DNA from: Hofstenia miamia
Lineage: Eukaryota; Xenacoelomorpha; Acoela; Hofsteniidae
Direction of reading: 5' to 3'
Assembly (NCBI GenBank): GCA_900660155.1
Contig: CABFPE010000006.1
Location: 1,466,321-1,530,320, forward strand
DNA length: 64,000 nt
Shown here: positions 20,430 through 33,600 of the stretch, one piece after another
Position numbering within the stretch: the first letter of the stretch is position 1
How the letters are laid out: the number at the start of each line of letters is the position of its first letter
The notes under the pieces: generated by a model
The model's database searches: none
The model's input: the letters and a program-made list of their open reading frames with translations, nothing else
Told to the model about the DNA's origin: nothing
Made by a program: the position numbers and the translations under genes

Positions 20430-22886
20430 TTATGAACGAGAAAGAAACAAAATTACAAATCCATAGAGAGCTATTTTTGTCATCTGGGGAATAAATTGTC
20501 GTTGACGAATATCCAAGCGACAGAAAGGTAGCTGAAATCTCCCAGATCGTGTTCTACCTGGAATGAGGTTGTGCAAGTGGTGGTCGGGTTTCATCATTGT
20601 AGTGAAGAGATTCAGAGAGGCTGCAGCTTGGCGAGCAGAGAAATCGAAAATAGAATTGGTGATGCCATAACCGTTTATAATCGATTCAGCTCTTTTAAGG
20701 ATTCGAGTCACCTTGTCAAAAATAGTGACGGAGAGCTTGGCAAAGAGTGGTGAGCAGTAATCAAATGTGGAAACAATGCAGCACCTGTACAAATTAATTA
20801 ATTCAGATCTAGAGCACACACTGCGAAGTTGTCTGAGGATAGTGAGGCGACTGTTTGCTTTCTTTATAAGAATATCAAAGTGCTGAACCCACGATAGGTT
20901 CCTGCTGATGGTAACACCTAGGATACGCAAATCATTGACTTCAGGTATCTCATCAAGCAACTCAAAGGAGTTGCGGTCCTTGAGCGTGATCAACATCTGT
21001 TGTGATTTATTATGATTTAAGAGCAAGCCGTTTTCTTTGCAATAAGAATTCATAAATTCCAGATCCCCACGAACAACTGAGACTGTAGCAGGCATCCTTT
21101 TGATTGTGGTGACATCGTCAGCATACTTAACCAGGAACGAAGGGGTGTTCAGGTCGGAAAAGTAAAGAATGAAAAGAAGAGGTCCAATTATTGAGCCTTG
21201 TGGAATTCCGCTGGTCACTGAGAAAGAAGCACTGGTACTTCCCGCATGAATTACCTTAAATGAGCGGTCTGTTAAATAGCTGGTGATCCACAAGACCAGA
21301 CTCTCATGAATGCTAAGAGAGCGCAATTTCGCTATCAGCTTATGATGAGGCACAGTATCAAAGGCTTTGCTAAGATCGAACGCCTGTACTAAAACTGAAT
21401 CTCCTTCATCAAGAATTTTGGTAATTTCATCAACAATGGAAATAAGAGCTGTGCATGTCGAACGCTTTTTGATGTAAGCGAATTGAGCTGTGTCAATGTG
21501 TTTCTGCAGGACATACCAAAGAGTCAGCAGCGCACATGATTCCAGGCACTTGGCAGGAACGGATAATAGCGAAATGGGTCGCAAGTCTTCAATAGTAGGG
21601 TGAGACTTCTTGGGAACCGGAACTATCTTAGCAATTTTCAATGAGGAAGGAACATATGATTGTGCCAAGGATTTGTTGATAATTTCAGTCAGCGGTTCAG
21701 CCAGCAAATGAGCAGCATTTTTGTATAGCTTGTTAGGGATATTATCAGCACCAATCCCATACGATTTGACGGACTCCAAATACTTGAATACATATAATGA
21801 ATTTATCTCCGCAAAGCGAGATTCATCAGAGTTAGAACAAACTGAAGGAGGTCGTCCCGAAGGGGACATATTTTTCTTAAATATCTTGCCGATAGCATCT
21901 AGTGCTTCAACCGGGGTCGTGAAGCCATTCATAATACTGGACAGAGACGATTTACGTGAGCCTCTGGTGAACGTGTCATACAGTTTCCAACTATCGTGGG
22001 CATCTTTTGCCCTTCGAAGGCAGAGCTTCTTACCATTGTTTACGGCACTTTTGAGTTTCTTGTTGTAATGATCGACTAGAGCGAAATTGCATTTTTCAAA
22101 GGCTTCCTGCTTCTTCAATTGCAGTTCTCGGACTACATTCGTCATCCAGGGAGGGTCATGGTCTTTGTGAGTGACGTTCCTTATTGGAATAACGGAGAAT
22201 GCTTTCTGAACGCTGTTATTGAAGGCATCTAATTTATCTTCGATATCATCGAAAGAACTCACCAGTTCAGAGACTTTTTGCGTTTCTAGAGCAGCAATGA
22301 AAGCGCGGACGTTACTGCGACGGAGATCCGCACAAGGAACTAGAACTTCGCAGTTGGGGATTGAATTTAGAGGGAGGGCAAGACAGCCAAAATGGTCGGA
22401 AGACCCAAGGGGAGCCAGCATTTCTGTCTTACTGTAGAAACTCACCTGGTACCGGGGAACAAGCACCACATCAAGTTTAGAAGTCCGCGTGGTATTTTCA
22501 ACGAATAGGTTGACCAAGTCAAAGGAAGAACACAACTCTGATAAATAGTACTGTATGAATTTGCTGTTCAGATCACCAGTAATAATGACGTTACGAAGTG
22601 GGACATCAAGCAACACCTTGTCAATACTATCGACAATGTGATCAAATACATGTTTGTACTTAGAGCTGTTCAAACTAGGGGGAATATACAGAGAACAGAA
22701 TAAGCAACCAGCACTCTCGCAGTCAATAAGAACAATTTCAATGTCATCAAGGTAACTAGTCGGAATATGCGAAAACGTCTCCATTGACCGGTTTATCCAA
22801 ACTGCTGCACCACCACCAAGCTTACCCACACGGTCGCAGCGAATAACAGGGTGATAGTTTGAGATGCTGTAGTACTGAGTTGTCAT
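20430..22886 (-). CDS. LINE ORF2: endonuclease (most) plus reverse transcriptase, 818 aa
   Basis: The first about 190 residues are the rest of an apurinic-type endonuclease: GGGAAVWINRS, VIITGDLNSKFI, and the active-site LGSSDHFGCLALP. The RT domain follows: AKIVPVPKKSHPTIEDLRPI, QAFDLSKAFDTVPHHK (first catalytic Asp), GIPQGSIIGPLLFILYF and LVKYADDVTTIKR (catalytic YADD). The C-terminal thumb includes DLRILGVTISRNLSW, and the end has RTRSGRFQLPFCR. The encoded protein nicks target DNA and copies the LINE RNA (target-primed reverse transcription). The true N-terminus lies in the neighbouring frame 23019-22822; a single-base change near 22880 separates them. Confidence 0.85.
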   Translation of the reverse strand: MTTQYYSISNYHPVIRCDRVGKLGGGAAVWINRSMETFSHIPTSYLDDIEIVLIDCESAGCLFCSLYIPPSLNSSKYKHVFDHIVDSIDKVLLDVPLRNVIITGDLNSKFIQYYLSELCSSFDLVNLFVENTTRTSKLDVVLVPRYQVSFYSKTEMLAPLGSSDHFGCLALPLNSIPNCEVLVPCADLRRSNVRAFIAALETQKVSELVSSFDDIEDKLDAFNNSVQKAFSVIPIRNVTHKDHDPPWMTNVVRELQLKKQEAFEKCNFALVDHYNKKLKSAVNNGKKLCLRRAKDAHDSWKLYDTFTRGSRKSSLSSIMNGFTTPVEALDAIGKIFKKNMSPSGRPPSVCSNSDESRFAEINSLYVFKYLESVKSYGIGADNIPNKLYKNAAHLLAEPLTEIINKSLAQSYVPSSLKIAKIVPVPKKSHPTIEDLRPISLLSVPAKCLESCALLTLWYVLQKHIDTAQFAYIKKRSTCTALISIVDEITKILDEGDSVLVQAFDLSKAFDTVPHHKLIAKLRSLSIHESLVLWITSYLTDRSFKVIHAGSTSASFSVTSGIPQGSIIGPLLFILYFSDLNTPSFLVKYADDVTTIKRMPATVSVVRGDLEFMNSYCKENGLLLNHNKSQQMLITLKDRNSFELLDEIPEVNDLRILGVTISRNLSWVQHFDILIKKANSRLTILRQLRSVCSRSELINLYRCCIVSTFDYCSPLFAKLSVTIFDKVTRILKRAESIINGYGITNSIFDFSARQAAASLNLFTTMMKPDHHLHNLIPGRTRSGRFQLPFCRLDIRQRQFIPQMTKIALYGFVILFLSRS

Positions 22887-23046
22887 CTTCAGTAAACCAC
22901 GTCTCGGATACGGAAATAAAAGTGGGGTTATTGTTTGCTGCTACAATGCGTAACTCATCAATTTTGTTCCTTATTGATCTGGCATTCATGGACAAAACAG
23001 AAGGACTAGAGGGAATCACATCTATATCGGGTTGCTGGGATAGTCA
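22822..23046 (-). pseudogene. LINE endonuclease N-terminus, out of frame with ORF2
   Basis: Minus-strand VLSMNARSIRNKIDELRIVA then FISVSETWFTEDDNSV is the start of an apurinic-type endonuclease (NARSI and the catalytic Glu in SETW). The frame is open from the TGA at 23046-23044 and is the same frame as ORF1. It leaves the ORF2 frame near 22880. Confidence 0.8.
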
Positions 23047-23770
23047 TGCCAACACGTCAGGAGAAACTATTGTTGTGCTGCAAACCTGATTATTCTTGAT
23101 ATACCATTTCTTTGTTGGATCATCTATTCTTTGTTTGCGGAGCTGCTGGCGTAGCTCAAATTGTCTCGCTTGCTCTGCTTTGGTCAAATCTGGATTTATA
23201 TATACATTCTTGTATATCGCCTGATGTCGAAGTTCCTTGCTTTTCCTTAGGAGCTCAAGACGTTTAGATAGATCATTAAACGTGACAAGGAGGAGATTCC
23301 TATTTGTTTGCCCTTGTTTCGGGGGAATGCGCTTCACTTTAATCTGAGTTTCTTGTAGTTCAACTGAAATTTTGCCTGCTAGCAGAGTAACGGCTTTGGC
23401 GTCTGACGTATTTTCAGTTAAACTCATACCTTTGATTAACAGGTTCATGGATTTCTCTTCCTGGCGTTTACTTTCTGCTTGAATTTCTTTTGCCAAGGTG
23501 GCGCAGATAATTGGTTCTTTGAAGGATTTCGCAACATCTGCGAAAGACGGCTTCATGTAAGCTTGTTCATCTAAGGTTTTCTTCAGTTTCGATATTTGAA
23601 TGGAAGCACAGAAACCACAAATGAAACTTGGTGTCGTATAATCATAATCCTTCTGTATGGCAACAGAGGTCCATATATCGTCGCAGTTGGGTGATGAGCA
23701 CTCGACCTCTCGCTTCACGTAGTCTCGCTTCGTGTAGTCATATTCGTGAACGTGATGACTAAATCTAATT
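23044..23770 (-). CDS. LINE ORF1 protein with Cys-rich N-terminus
   Basis: About 225 residues from the GTG at 23718, with the frame open upstream to about 23770. CSSPNCDDIW and FICGFCASIQ give a C-x4-C/C-x2-C pattern like the PHD-type fingers of CR1 ORF1 proteins. The middle is mixed charge. The C-terminal half (LLLVTFNDLSKRLELLRKSK, NPDLTKAEQARQFELRQQLR) resembles RNA-binding ORF1 domains of LINEs. At its N-terminal end two 15-bp near-repeats (GACTACACGAAGCGA and GACTACGTGAAGCGA) lie in tandem. It ends in TGA, after which the same frame continues into the endonuclease, so ORF1 and ORF2 may once have been one frame or may use stop-and-restart. Confidence 0.75.
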
Positions 23771-23775
23771 AAACT

Positions 23776-24537
23776 GTATAATAAACAGGCAATGCTTCAT
23801 ATCACTAATTTGCTTCATGGCCTTACACTACGTTATATGGAAATGATTGTGGAATAAAAATTATTTTAAAATTTATAATTTGTTCTAAATTGTTTTATAT
23901 TTAATGCCAATATTCTTGGTTGCTCATTTCTAGGTGCCATTACTCAGAAATATTAATGCTGTTAATATCCTAAACCTATAAAGTAAATACATTAAAAGTA
24001 TTTTAAGTAAACTTTTAAACGTTGATCCGGTTAATCGTTGAAGCTATTTTCGAAATGTAATAGAAGCCTGTCAAATTGTTATTTCGTTTTCTAAATAAAA
24101 ATTAATATCGTAATAACTTCGCCTTATTTGTGATTGTAAAAAATTCGATTTGAATAAAAGTCTGGGAAATATTCCTTTCCTGAATTTTGTAAGCACAGAA
24201 TCGCACGTATATTGAAGTTGGCAGAAGTTATTTTTCAAGTTGTGAAACGATGAATTATTGCATTTTTGCTTTTAAGTTTTTTAAAATTAGTTTTTTCAAG
24301 ATAGTAGAAAACCTTGAACTCTACTACTGATTTAAATAACCAATTTTGCTTAGCATACTATACTAACTTTATGATTGAATATATTGTTGCTCAATAAGTG
24401 TCTTACGAGATTCGTTTTTATTTAAACAAAATTTCAATAAGCTTTTTGTGTTACATTCATTTTAGAAAATTTTTTAGGTTTTGGGTAATGTAGTTTAGCA
24501 GAATTGCTCATTTCGAGTGGGCGTTTTTGTCATTCAA
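23776..24537. promoter_or_regulatory. Intergenic region and presumed 5' flank of the FBXL gene
   Basis: AT-rich, no coding signal. It must contain the promoter and 5' UTR of the FBXL20-like gene starting at 24538. A TTTAG acceptor at about 24493-24498 (GTAGTTTAG) could end a 5' UTR intron or serve as a leader acceptor. No core promoter element stands out. Confidence 0.35.
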
Positions 24538-24627
24538 ATGTCTACTACTCATTTTAACAGTGGAAGGTTACGCTTGCAATTAAATGGCTATTCCAATGGA
24601 GTTAACGGTAACGTTAATTCTGATATG
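24538..24627 (+). CDS. FBXL20: FBXL gene exon 1 (start codon)
   Basis: Codons 1-30, ATG at 24538. MSTTHFNSGRLRLQLNGYSN then an Asn-rich end, followed by a GTAATG donor, phase 0. N-termini vary in this family, so this exon rests on the open frame, donor and phase rather than on similarity. Confidence 0.75.
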
Positions 24628-27600
24628 GTAATGCACGTCTAATTCATATTGTTCTTATAAAGTCTTTTTTAGTTTGTTTCATCAAACAACTTAATTGACA
24701 AAAAGTTATCAAGAGAAATTTTACTCCGCATATTTTCATATCTAGATGTAGTTACTTTGTGTCGTTGTTCCCAAGTTTCTAAAGTATCCTTAGTTTTTTG
24801 TATAAAAAAACTGACAGCAATTTTAGGCTTGGTATAATTTAGCAGTAGATGGTAGTAACTGGAAACGCATAGATTTGTTTTCCTATCAAACTGGTATTGA
24901 GGTATGTAAATACAAGCTTTCTATCTTTGATAGATATTTTTATATTGCATATGCATTTTATTTGTAAAATTTGTTGTTGATGGTGATTGTACCATAAGTT
25001 TTCCATTTTCAGAAAAATCAATCAGTATTTGTTTTTGGTTGCTGAAAATAACATTTGATTTTGTAAGTATTTCTTAGAACCACATCACCAATTGTGATGA
25101 ATGAAGAGCAGCACAATAGACGAACAGATTGCTTGAGAAAAGAAGACCAGTCCTTTTTTATATGCAGTGTGTTAATTGAAAGTAAAACTTACCTCTAAAA
25201 CGCACGAAAATATACAAGTAGCTATGGTGCTAAATTTATTTTCACTGACTGCTCACAAGCGAATATACCCCAAATACAGACGAATAAGTTCGGACTACTT
25301 TGTACTGTTTATTCATTGAATTTGTTTTTGCAATTTGCTTCTTATCTGGGAGCAATATATTCTTGAGTAAATGTTATAATGTTACTAATATGAGATTTAG
25401 TTCATTTTCATTTTTTATTTCTATCATCTTGGCTATTCATACACCATTTTTTTTTGAAATTGAAATTTGGGTAAGGCATTTTATTTTATATGAAAATTGA
25501 AAAACATTAAGATTTATTTGGTATAAGGTATAGTGTTACGTTGAAAATTAAGAGATAAATTAATAGGAAGAGAAATCCCTAAACAATATTTTTCTTGTAT
25601 CATCTAAATGTATTCTCATTAAATTATTCTATTAAACTTAAAAGTATACATGTTGCATTTTCCCAAATGTATTTACTTGAGATTTAAGAGTTTCTGATTA
25701 TTTTTCTATTTTCCATCGATTACTGCATCAAATTTGTATGTGCAAGGACAATTTCATTAAAAATAAGTCAGTTATTGATTTTACTTCAACACTTATTCAG
25801 TAACTGTGTATCTGCACAAAATGAAAAATTAGCTTTTGTAAGCTCTACTCGAAAAGGAAACTAAAAAATCAGATAGGAGATGTGTGGTAAAATGTATATT
25901 TCAAATTTTATATGGATTGAATTTGCAACTTTGAAAAGAAATTAGTAATATTAATATTTCATATGATTTCGACTGATTTGTGGTGCATACTATTATATTT
26001 ATCTTGGAATAAAAATTTGTTATTGTCGTTGTCACTGTAATGTGAAATGGTAGTATGCTTTAACTTTGCTTTATTCTTTGATGTTAATTGCTTTCAACTC
26101 ATTTTAGTAGGATGTAATCCTCGAGGAATTAGTTTGTAGGAGTCTAGTTGGTTTTATTACTGTTCAGTTTTTTGTGTATTGCAAATTTATTTCTTATTAT
26201 TAAGCCTTGTTGACTACTTATTTTTTTCGGCAATGTATCAATAAATGTATTGCTTTCAATAGAAATTCAACCAGGTTTGGAATTAAAATCTTGATTATTT
26301 GAACAGATTATTATTCCTTGATGATTATACGTCAATCAATGACAAATTCGGCATTTTTGTGGAATGAATTATTATTTTCGTGTGAATGTTCTTATATTTG
26401 TCAGTTTTGTGATATATTAATAATTGCTTTTTTGGTTCAACATCCTTCTTTCACTGCTTATGAATCATATTCATATCGGTATAATTAGTATTTATGTATA
26501 ATCATTGTAATGCTTGTGACAATAATATAAAATACATTTACTAAGCATTTGTATTTAGCATTCTGTAGTAGATGGTATATCAGAACGAGCCCACAATTTT
26601 CTGAAAGAGTTGCATTTGAAAGGCTGTCAAAATGTATATGACGCTTCTTTAAAGTAATATTCATTTTCATTACTTTCCACTTAATTTACTTTTAGAATGT
26701 TTGCGCAAAGATGCCCAAATATTGAAGATATCAATCTTGAAGATTGTCGTCGCATCACTGACGAAACCTGCTTTGCTCTTGCTAAATACACACGAAATCT
26801 TAGAATTTTGAATTTAAAATCATGCAGTGAAATCACAAATGCTTCGCTAGAAGCCATAGGGTATATTTCGATTTAAGAATGATAATGCAATAAAATTTAC
26901 ACTTTCAGACATTCTTATGCAATAATTCTGCGAAAACAATTCTTCAATGTTTATTTTGGGTTACTGAACGATAAATGTAATGTAACTTAATTCGAATTCT
27001 TTTTGTTGGCACATATTTATGTAATGTAGCATGTATCGGTTAATGTATTACAAAAATTATAAAATTTTCCTACATTTATGTATTTGATATCCTGTTGAGA
27101 TTTATTCTATATTTTTATGTTTGTAATATAAAATATGTCGACAGTTACTAATTCCTATGTTTGAAAATTTAACCCTATTTCTACTGTAATCTTGGGGGAT
27201 TCCCCATAACTTTTCAACAAAAAATTCTATGAATTTGACAGTTACACAAATATTCACCATTGTGTTCTGGCTAAATGTGTAACATGATCTTTTTTTTGAC
27301 GCAATATTTTGGTTAATGACGTCAAAATTATATAAGGACTAATGGGAATTTCTTGACTAAATTTTCAGTTAGAGAAAGTGACATAGACGTACATTTAATT
27401 CAAATTAGCCACTAGTTTATTATAAAGGGCCATTATGAAATTTTGTAAGACCTTTTCACGGAACCGACAACATGGAAGAGATGTCGTTAAAAATTTATAA
27501 TTTTGGCTAAGGTTCAACTGTATCGAATGATAATTCATTACAACTTATATAGAAGCCTATATATTTTTATTATTATGACGTTATTTTTTCATAAACATTT

Positions 27601-30600
27601 ACAATCTGTTGGTAATCACGTTATAAATCCTAATCTTTCCAGATATATCATGATATTCTACATATTACATTACATATACTTGAAAAAAAAATTTTCTTCC
27701 ATTTGCAATTATTAAAGTGAGAAAAGAAACTATTAGGGTTCGCAATCTCAAACTAATTTATCAATTCCCCTAGATTGAAATCCCATATGTATTTAGTCCC
27801 AGGAAAACTCGGGTGGGATATAGTGCTCTGTTTTTTAAATAAACATCGGAGGCTACACTGTTTTAAACAGGGCTTCAAAACTGGAGCCAAGGCCCAGTGC
27901 ATTTTGCAAAATTTATATTGTAGACCTTTTCACTCTTTTCCATCAAGTTTTAATGTTTGAATTCTAAAATTGAAACTTTTCATCGCTAGTATATTAGCAA
28001 GTAATAATAAGGGTTGACAAGATTTTTTTATTTCGATGTTGCATGTAGCAGAAATTCCTTATGAATCGTAGATAGGCATATACAATGTTTTAGTGTTTAG
28101 TGCCTATGGTTCTCTGTATTGACAGAAAAATTGAATATAAATTGAATTAGCCGAAATTAATAATTGCAAATGTCGTTTTGCATTCGACTTATGATTCATT
28201 AACAAAAGATTTATTGCATGGGAAATTTATTGAAAATTGTATGAGATTGCTCAAACATACTTAAATATAATAACGATATTTTTCAAATTCTTTTGTCTAA
28301 AAATTCATCGCTAATTAAAATTGATTTAGTTTTGGTTTTCTCCTTGACTTTGTTTACAGATGAAAGCACTTGTGGGTTTTCTCGACATTCTCACATTTCA
28401 CAATAGTTATAAATATACATTATCGTGGTTGGCGGTACTACTATAAACTGAATAAAGTTGTTATATCGATTGGATATTATTGCAATAGAATTACTAGTAG
28501 AATTCTGATTGAAAACTGAGAGACCACTTTGGCCGATCAAATTTATCTAAAATTTTAACATGATTGTTTACTATCCTTGTCCATTCCAGTATACACTAAA
28601 AAATTCTAAAAATTTATACACCGTATCAAATTCAATAAAATCAAAACATTTAATTTTGGGTGCACATTTTGGATTTAAGTACTATATTCTTGATTATCAA
28701 TTGCCTTCAAGATGGCATTGCGATTTTTGTTTTGCCTTTATGGTATAGTAGTTTCTAAAGCTCGTAAAAGTAAATAAAGTTAAAATGTTTTTGGTCAAAA
28801 ACATTGTAGTTTTTTGGAACATGACAAACGTGATTTTTGCAAATATTAAGCATTGCTGTAGGTAAAAAAAATAATATATTTGATTAGGTCAAAATTTCAT
28901 GTTTTATTTCAAAATATTACATTTGATTATTTAATTAATAAATATCTATATTTTTTCGAAATTTTCCCCAAAATTTGAATTAAAATCAAAATAGTTAGTA
29001 GAAACCCGCTAAACAATCCACCAAATACAGCTAAGCTTCAAATCATCCAGTATTCTAACTGAATGAAGTTTCTTGCAACTACAAAAATCTTTAAGAAATT
29101 ATCGACATTTTTATGTTGAGCATTATATTTTGTCATATTTTATAGCACGTTTTCAGTAGTACATCCTCATTTTGAAGTTATTAGGTCAATATAAGGCAAA
29201 ATTTCTTAGTTTTTGCTCAATTTTGTAGTCAAAACAGTATTTAGCTGTAAAAAATTATCGCCCTAGTAATGACTATATATAACTCATTATCCAATACAAA
29301 GTAAGTTCACTAAAACTGCATTTATATATGTATATTTATATGCTTTATTTTTTATTAAAATGATTTTGTATCTAAATACTAAAAGAGCCGATATATATTT
29401 TCTGAATTTATAATAAATTTTCCACCGAAAACAGTGTTGGAATTAATATTTTTGAAATCTGGTATTTATTTATATACAAATGCATGTATATTACATGTAA
29501 TTATATATTTTTTCTGAAATTTGATTTGCTATAAGTCTTCATGTTTTAGCAAAGGCTGTCCGCAATTACAGATCATTGATATATCATGGTGTTGTGATAT
29601 CAATATCCATGGTATTCAAAATCTAACTGATGGCTGTCCACGCCTTACACACATTACTTGTACAGGTTGTTCAAATGTAAGCAACATTTATAAAGTTGTT
29701 TTATGTTTGTAGAATTTTGAGCTTCTTGAACTTCAATTTGTTTCTCATTTTTATTGACATTTGCGGATCATCAAACAAACTTGTTGAGCATTATAATTTA
29801 AGCAATTTTGTGAATAACCAAAATCATTGTGTGTGGAAGGTTCTGAATGCCTATTGCTAGGATGATCTAATTCATTTTTCCGTGGTCGAAGTCTAAATTT
29901 CCAATGTCTAAATGGTTTTCCATAATTGTAAGATTTCTTTCTAAGCTACCACTGTTAACTCGAATTATGTAATCCACAGTATTTAAGGATTTACTTTTGT
30001 CGTTGTTAACAATTGCCTTTGGAAATGCTTACTCCTAATGTTGTTTGTTTGAGTATGGGTGTAAAATTTGCTGTATTTTGGTTTGAACGTACGTTTTCAG
30101 CATTGCTAAAGTTGTTGTTGCAATGGCTTTACTGTTTTCATAATCCTGTTTTAATCGAACAATGCTTTGTTTTTATTACAAAGCTCAATTGTCTTGTATT
30201 CTCCAATCACATTTCTCGTGTTACTTGCCTGGAGATTTGTGCTAATTTAGTCCTACGGTAACACTCAATTTAGTAAGAAGTCAAGTGAAATGAAGCATTT
30301 TTATATTTTCTCATTTGTATTACAATTAGGAATGTCTTTGTGTTAAAGCAATTTTTTCTTATAACCTAAATTTTAAACACGACAAATGTTTGTATGACGT
30401 AAGAAAAATTTTTAAATAGTTTTTTGAAAATGATAAGCTTAAGTGTGCTTTCTCACTATATAAAACTGCAAATACTCAAGGTTATTTAGAACTTGTATTT
30501 ACTCTGCTTAATATAGCTTCTATTAGCATTAGCTAAACTGTGCATTTAAATATACTGACCCTATTTATAAGTCTTGTTTTATTTTTTAAAGCAGAGTGCT

Positions 30601-33600
30601 TGTATTCATTCTTTGTTCACACGGTGCATTGTACTTCTTAGTTTCGCTCACGCTCATTATTTAGATTGGAGATGACTCTTTAAACAAAATTGCGAGCAAA
30701 TGTCCTGACCTACTTGTACTCAACGTTCAGCACTGCAATGTAATTATTTCTTTATTTAACATAATTCTGTAATTGCTAGTGTTTATGGACTTAATGTTAA
30801 CGAAAATGTTGTTACATATAATATATTTTAGCATTTATGCTTCAAATACATCACCTTAGCCAATTGTTTCGACCCCAAATCGTAAATTTCTTTTTATTCA
30901 AATTTATTGACATACCAGCAAAATTTACTAATAAATTATTTTTTCAAAGTAACTAATAATTTTTTAAATTTGTGAATTTTTAACAGTATGTATTCTTGCC
31001 TATAATTAAGTTACTCCTGAAAACATATAACTAAATGTATCCTCCGTTTTTTGAATATCGTCTTTAATTTGACTGCTTCATGTGTCACTAGAAATTTTGT
31101 TCTAGATCAGCTATCAAATGAGTATTCATCTTTGATAAGCTTTATAGTACTGTTCTTGGAATATTTCCTCTTTAGTCGGGAATAGTTTATTATTGATTTT
31201 TGCTTGATTAGCGATATTTCGAAAGCAATACTCATGAAATTAATTTAGCGGAATAAGTTCGATAATACGATCAATTCTGGTGGTGTTACATTTAAATTAA
31301 TATTGTATGAGGTAATCACGGGCGTATCCAGTTTTTAACAATTTGAAATTCAAAAACAGTGTTCAAAACTATTGAGCCTGTGAATCACGAGAAACGTCTG
31401 CAGTAATAAGAACGTTTTTTCACGAAGCGACGCACTGTATTGTATAGAAGAGTTTACACTGTTCATTACGCATATATCCTAATTTTTTCTGGGAGTGTGC
31501 TCACTTTCCAGTCATAGTTGCGCCTCTGTGTGGCAATGTTCCTGCAGTTATCCAGAAATATAATTTAGAAGTTACAAAGATGTTCGTTTTAGCTATAAAG
31601 TTATTAAAATCAATAAATTATTTTGGTCTAATATACCTGATAATGAAAATTTTCGGCTTTTGTAAACAATTCAACATTGTCCCTTTGTGCATGTCCGAGT
31701 GCTGTCGAACGGATATTCTCTGTGTGCAATATATTATATATAAAAAATAGAAATTTACCCATTCCAGGGGGCATTGTTTAATGTCCGCCCCGCCCGTCAG
31801 GTGTTCAAAATTGATTGGTTACATCAAAAAAAAATTTCAGCAAAATATTAAAAAAGTTAAAAACTAAGTTCCCGAATTGCATTATTAGGTCTATTTATTC
31901 AATATTTTCAAAAATTTTCGCGGGGCTTCGCCCCGCTTTCTTCACTCATTTGATCATGATAGAGATTTTCACCCCCACGTCAAAAAATCCAACGTACGCC
32001 TTTGGAAATTCATTCAAAATGCTGTATACATTGACTTTGATTAATTGAATTTTCAGTATAAATAGGGGTTTGTACTGAGAGATAAGAGAATTCAATATGC
32101 TAATACATACTAGACATCTGGGTATGCACAACTGCAATTTGCAAAAAACATCATATATGAACATTCATTGATTGGAATCAATTGCAGACAAAACTGTTTG
32201 CTATCTTTAGTGCTTCGCCATCTAAACCTACGTTGTGCATATTTGCTATATCCATCACTTAATTTCTTTGCAAAGCTACTAAATTTGTTCTTTCATAGCA
32301 AATGTAATGTCTTATGATGTGCATTTAATTTCCGTAAATCAGTATTATGTTCCCATCCTACGCTTTCATAAATGAAAATTAAATTTCCTACGCTTTTGTT
32401 TATATTGTGGAGCAATCCAGTAACTTTCATTGCTGCCAATTTGTAATTTAAAGTTACATACATTCAATAATTGATGTTTTGAGGTGCCGTGATGATAAAT
32501 TTTCTTTGAAAAATTTGTGTGCAGTTAATTAGCACTGTCTGCATTTTATTCCACTTCAGTTATTAACTTTAAGCAAAGACTCGCAATCAAAATAAGCTTC
32601 CGTTTAGTAGTGCTAATTGATTCTTCCAAACCTGTTCTATCGTTTTCTTTATTTTAGGCAATAACTAGTGCAGGTGTTCAAAATTTGGCTTCGCATTGTC
32701 ACAAGTTACGAAGCATCTGTTTATCCAATTGTACACAAATCACAGATTCTGCTTTAGTTTCAATAGCAGAAAATTGTGAAGAGCTCTCGTAATTTTTTCA
32801 TTTGCTATTATATTTCATTATTAACTTTTTAAAAAATGACTTTCAATCCAGGGCATCGGATTCAAGTGTTTTGTAAACAAATTCAAAGTGAAATGTTAAT
32901 AAATACAAAGACAGTTTTTCGAAAATCTCAGCTAATTTATTTAAGTGAGCTAATGTAGGTAATGCATAAGTGTCAAGCTTTTGACACAAATTGACTTAGC
33001 GCCATGAAGCAATATATCGATATACGTTTGCTTAACTTTTGTTTACCATGTCGATTGAAGGCGTTTAATCACTTCAGAGTTGTAAGTGAACCGCGTGTTT
33101 TCTACTCTCCGGTCGGCTCGTTTTTGCGGCGCTGTGCCAGCGTGGCTCTTGTTTTCAATCGTAATATTTCGGACCTGCTCAAAATTTGCAAACCAAGTTT
33201 TGAAGAGGATAAGGTTTTGCATGACCATCAAATTTCATAGGATTTACTGGAACTAAATAGTTCAGTGTGACTGGTAGCATAAATTGCTAATTTCAGCAGG
33301 TTATTGTTGTACCGACTAGAGATGCGGTGTATCGCGGTAGCGATTTATATAATTGCGGTGGTTAGCGGTAGTGATAAAACAACTTGCGGTGGCATAAAAG
33401 TTACACAGAAAACGTGTTTTATATTAATATTTACAATCCTTAAGTATTTCTCAAAAAAACTGTTTCTGAAGCAAAACTAAGAGATTTCACGTACAAAATA
33501 TTAAAAGTAATTTTTATATATTTCATGGAAAATTTGATAATACCTTAATAAAATTGAACGGTGACAAAATACCTTAAGAATTTGTCTTTATGCTTTTCTA

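Larger units (their letters stand above)
20408..23775 (-). mobile_element. CR1/jockey-type LINE, nearly whole, 3.4 kb
   Basis: On the minus strand the order is ORF1, endonuclease, reverse transcriptase, then a short 3' tail of (TTA)n-like units (about 20408-20421) directly after the RT stop. The open frame begins near 23770 without an ATG, so the 5' end may be slightly truncated. Two breaks are seen: one in-frame TGA between ORF1 and the endonuclease and one frame change within the endonuclease near 22880. It is the best-preserved element in the window and probably the youngest of the LINEs. Confidence 0.88.

Noticed and set aside
21721-22437. Plus-strand frames at 21721-22068 and 22219-22437
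   Set aside because: They are antisense shadows of the LINE ORF2.
29521-29712. 63-codon frame 29521-29712 as an independent small gene
   Set aside because: It is FBXL exon 6 extended into both introns; splice sites and similarity fix the exon as 29550-29676.
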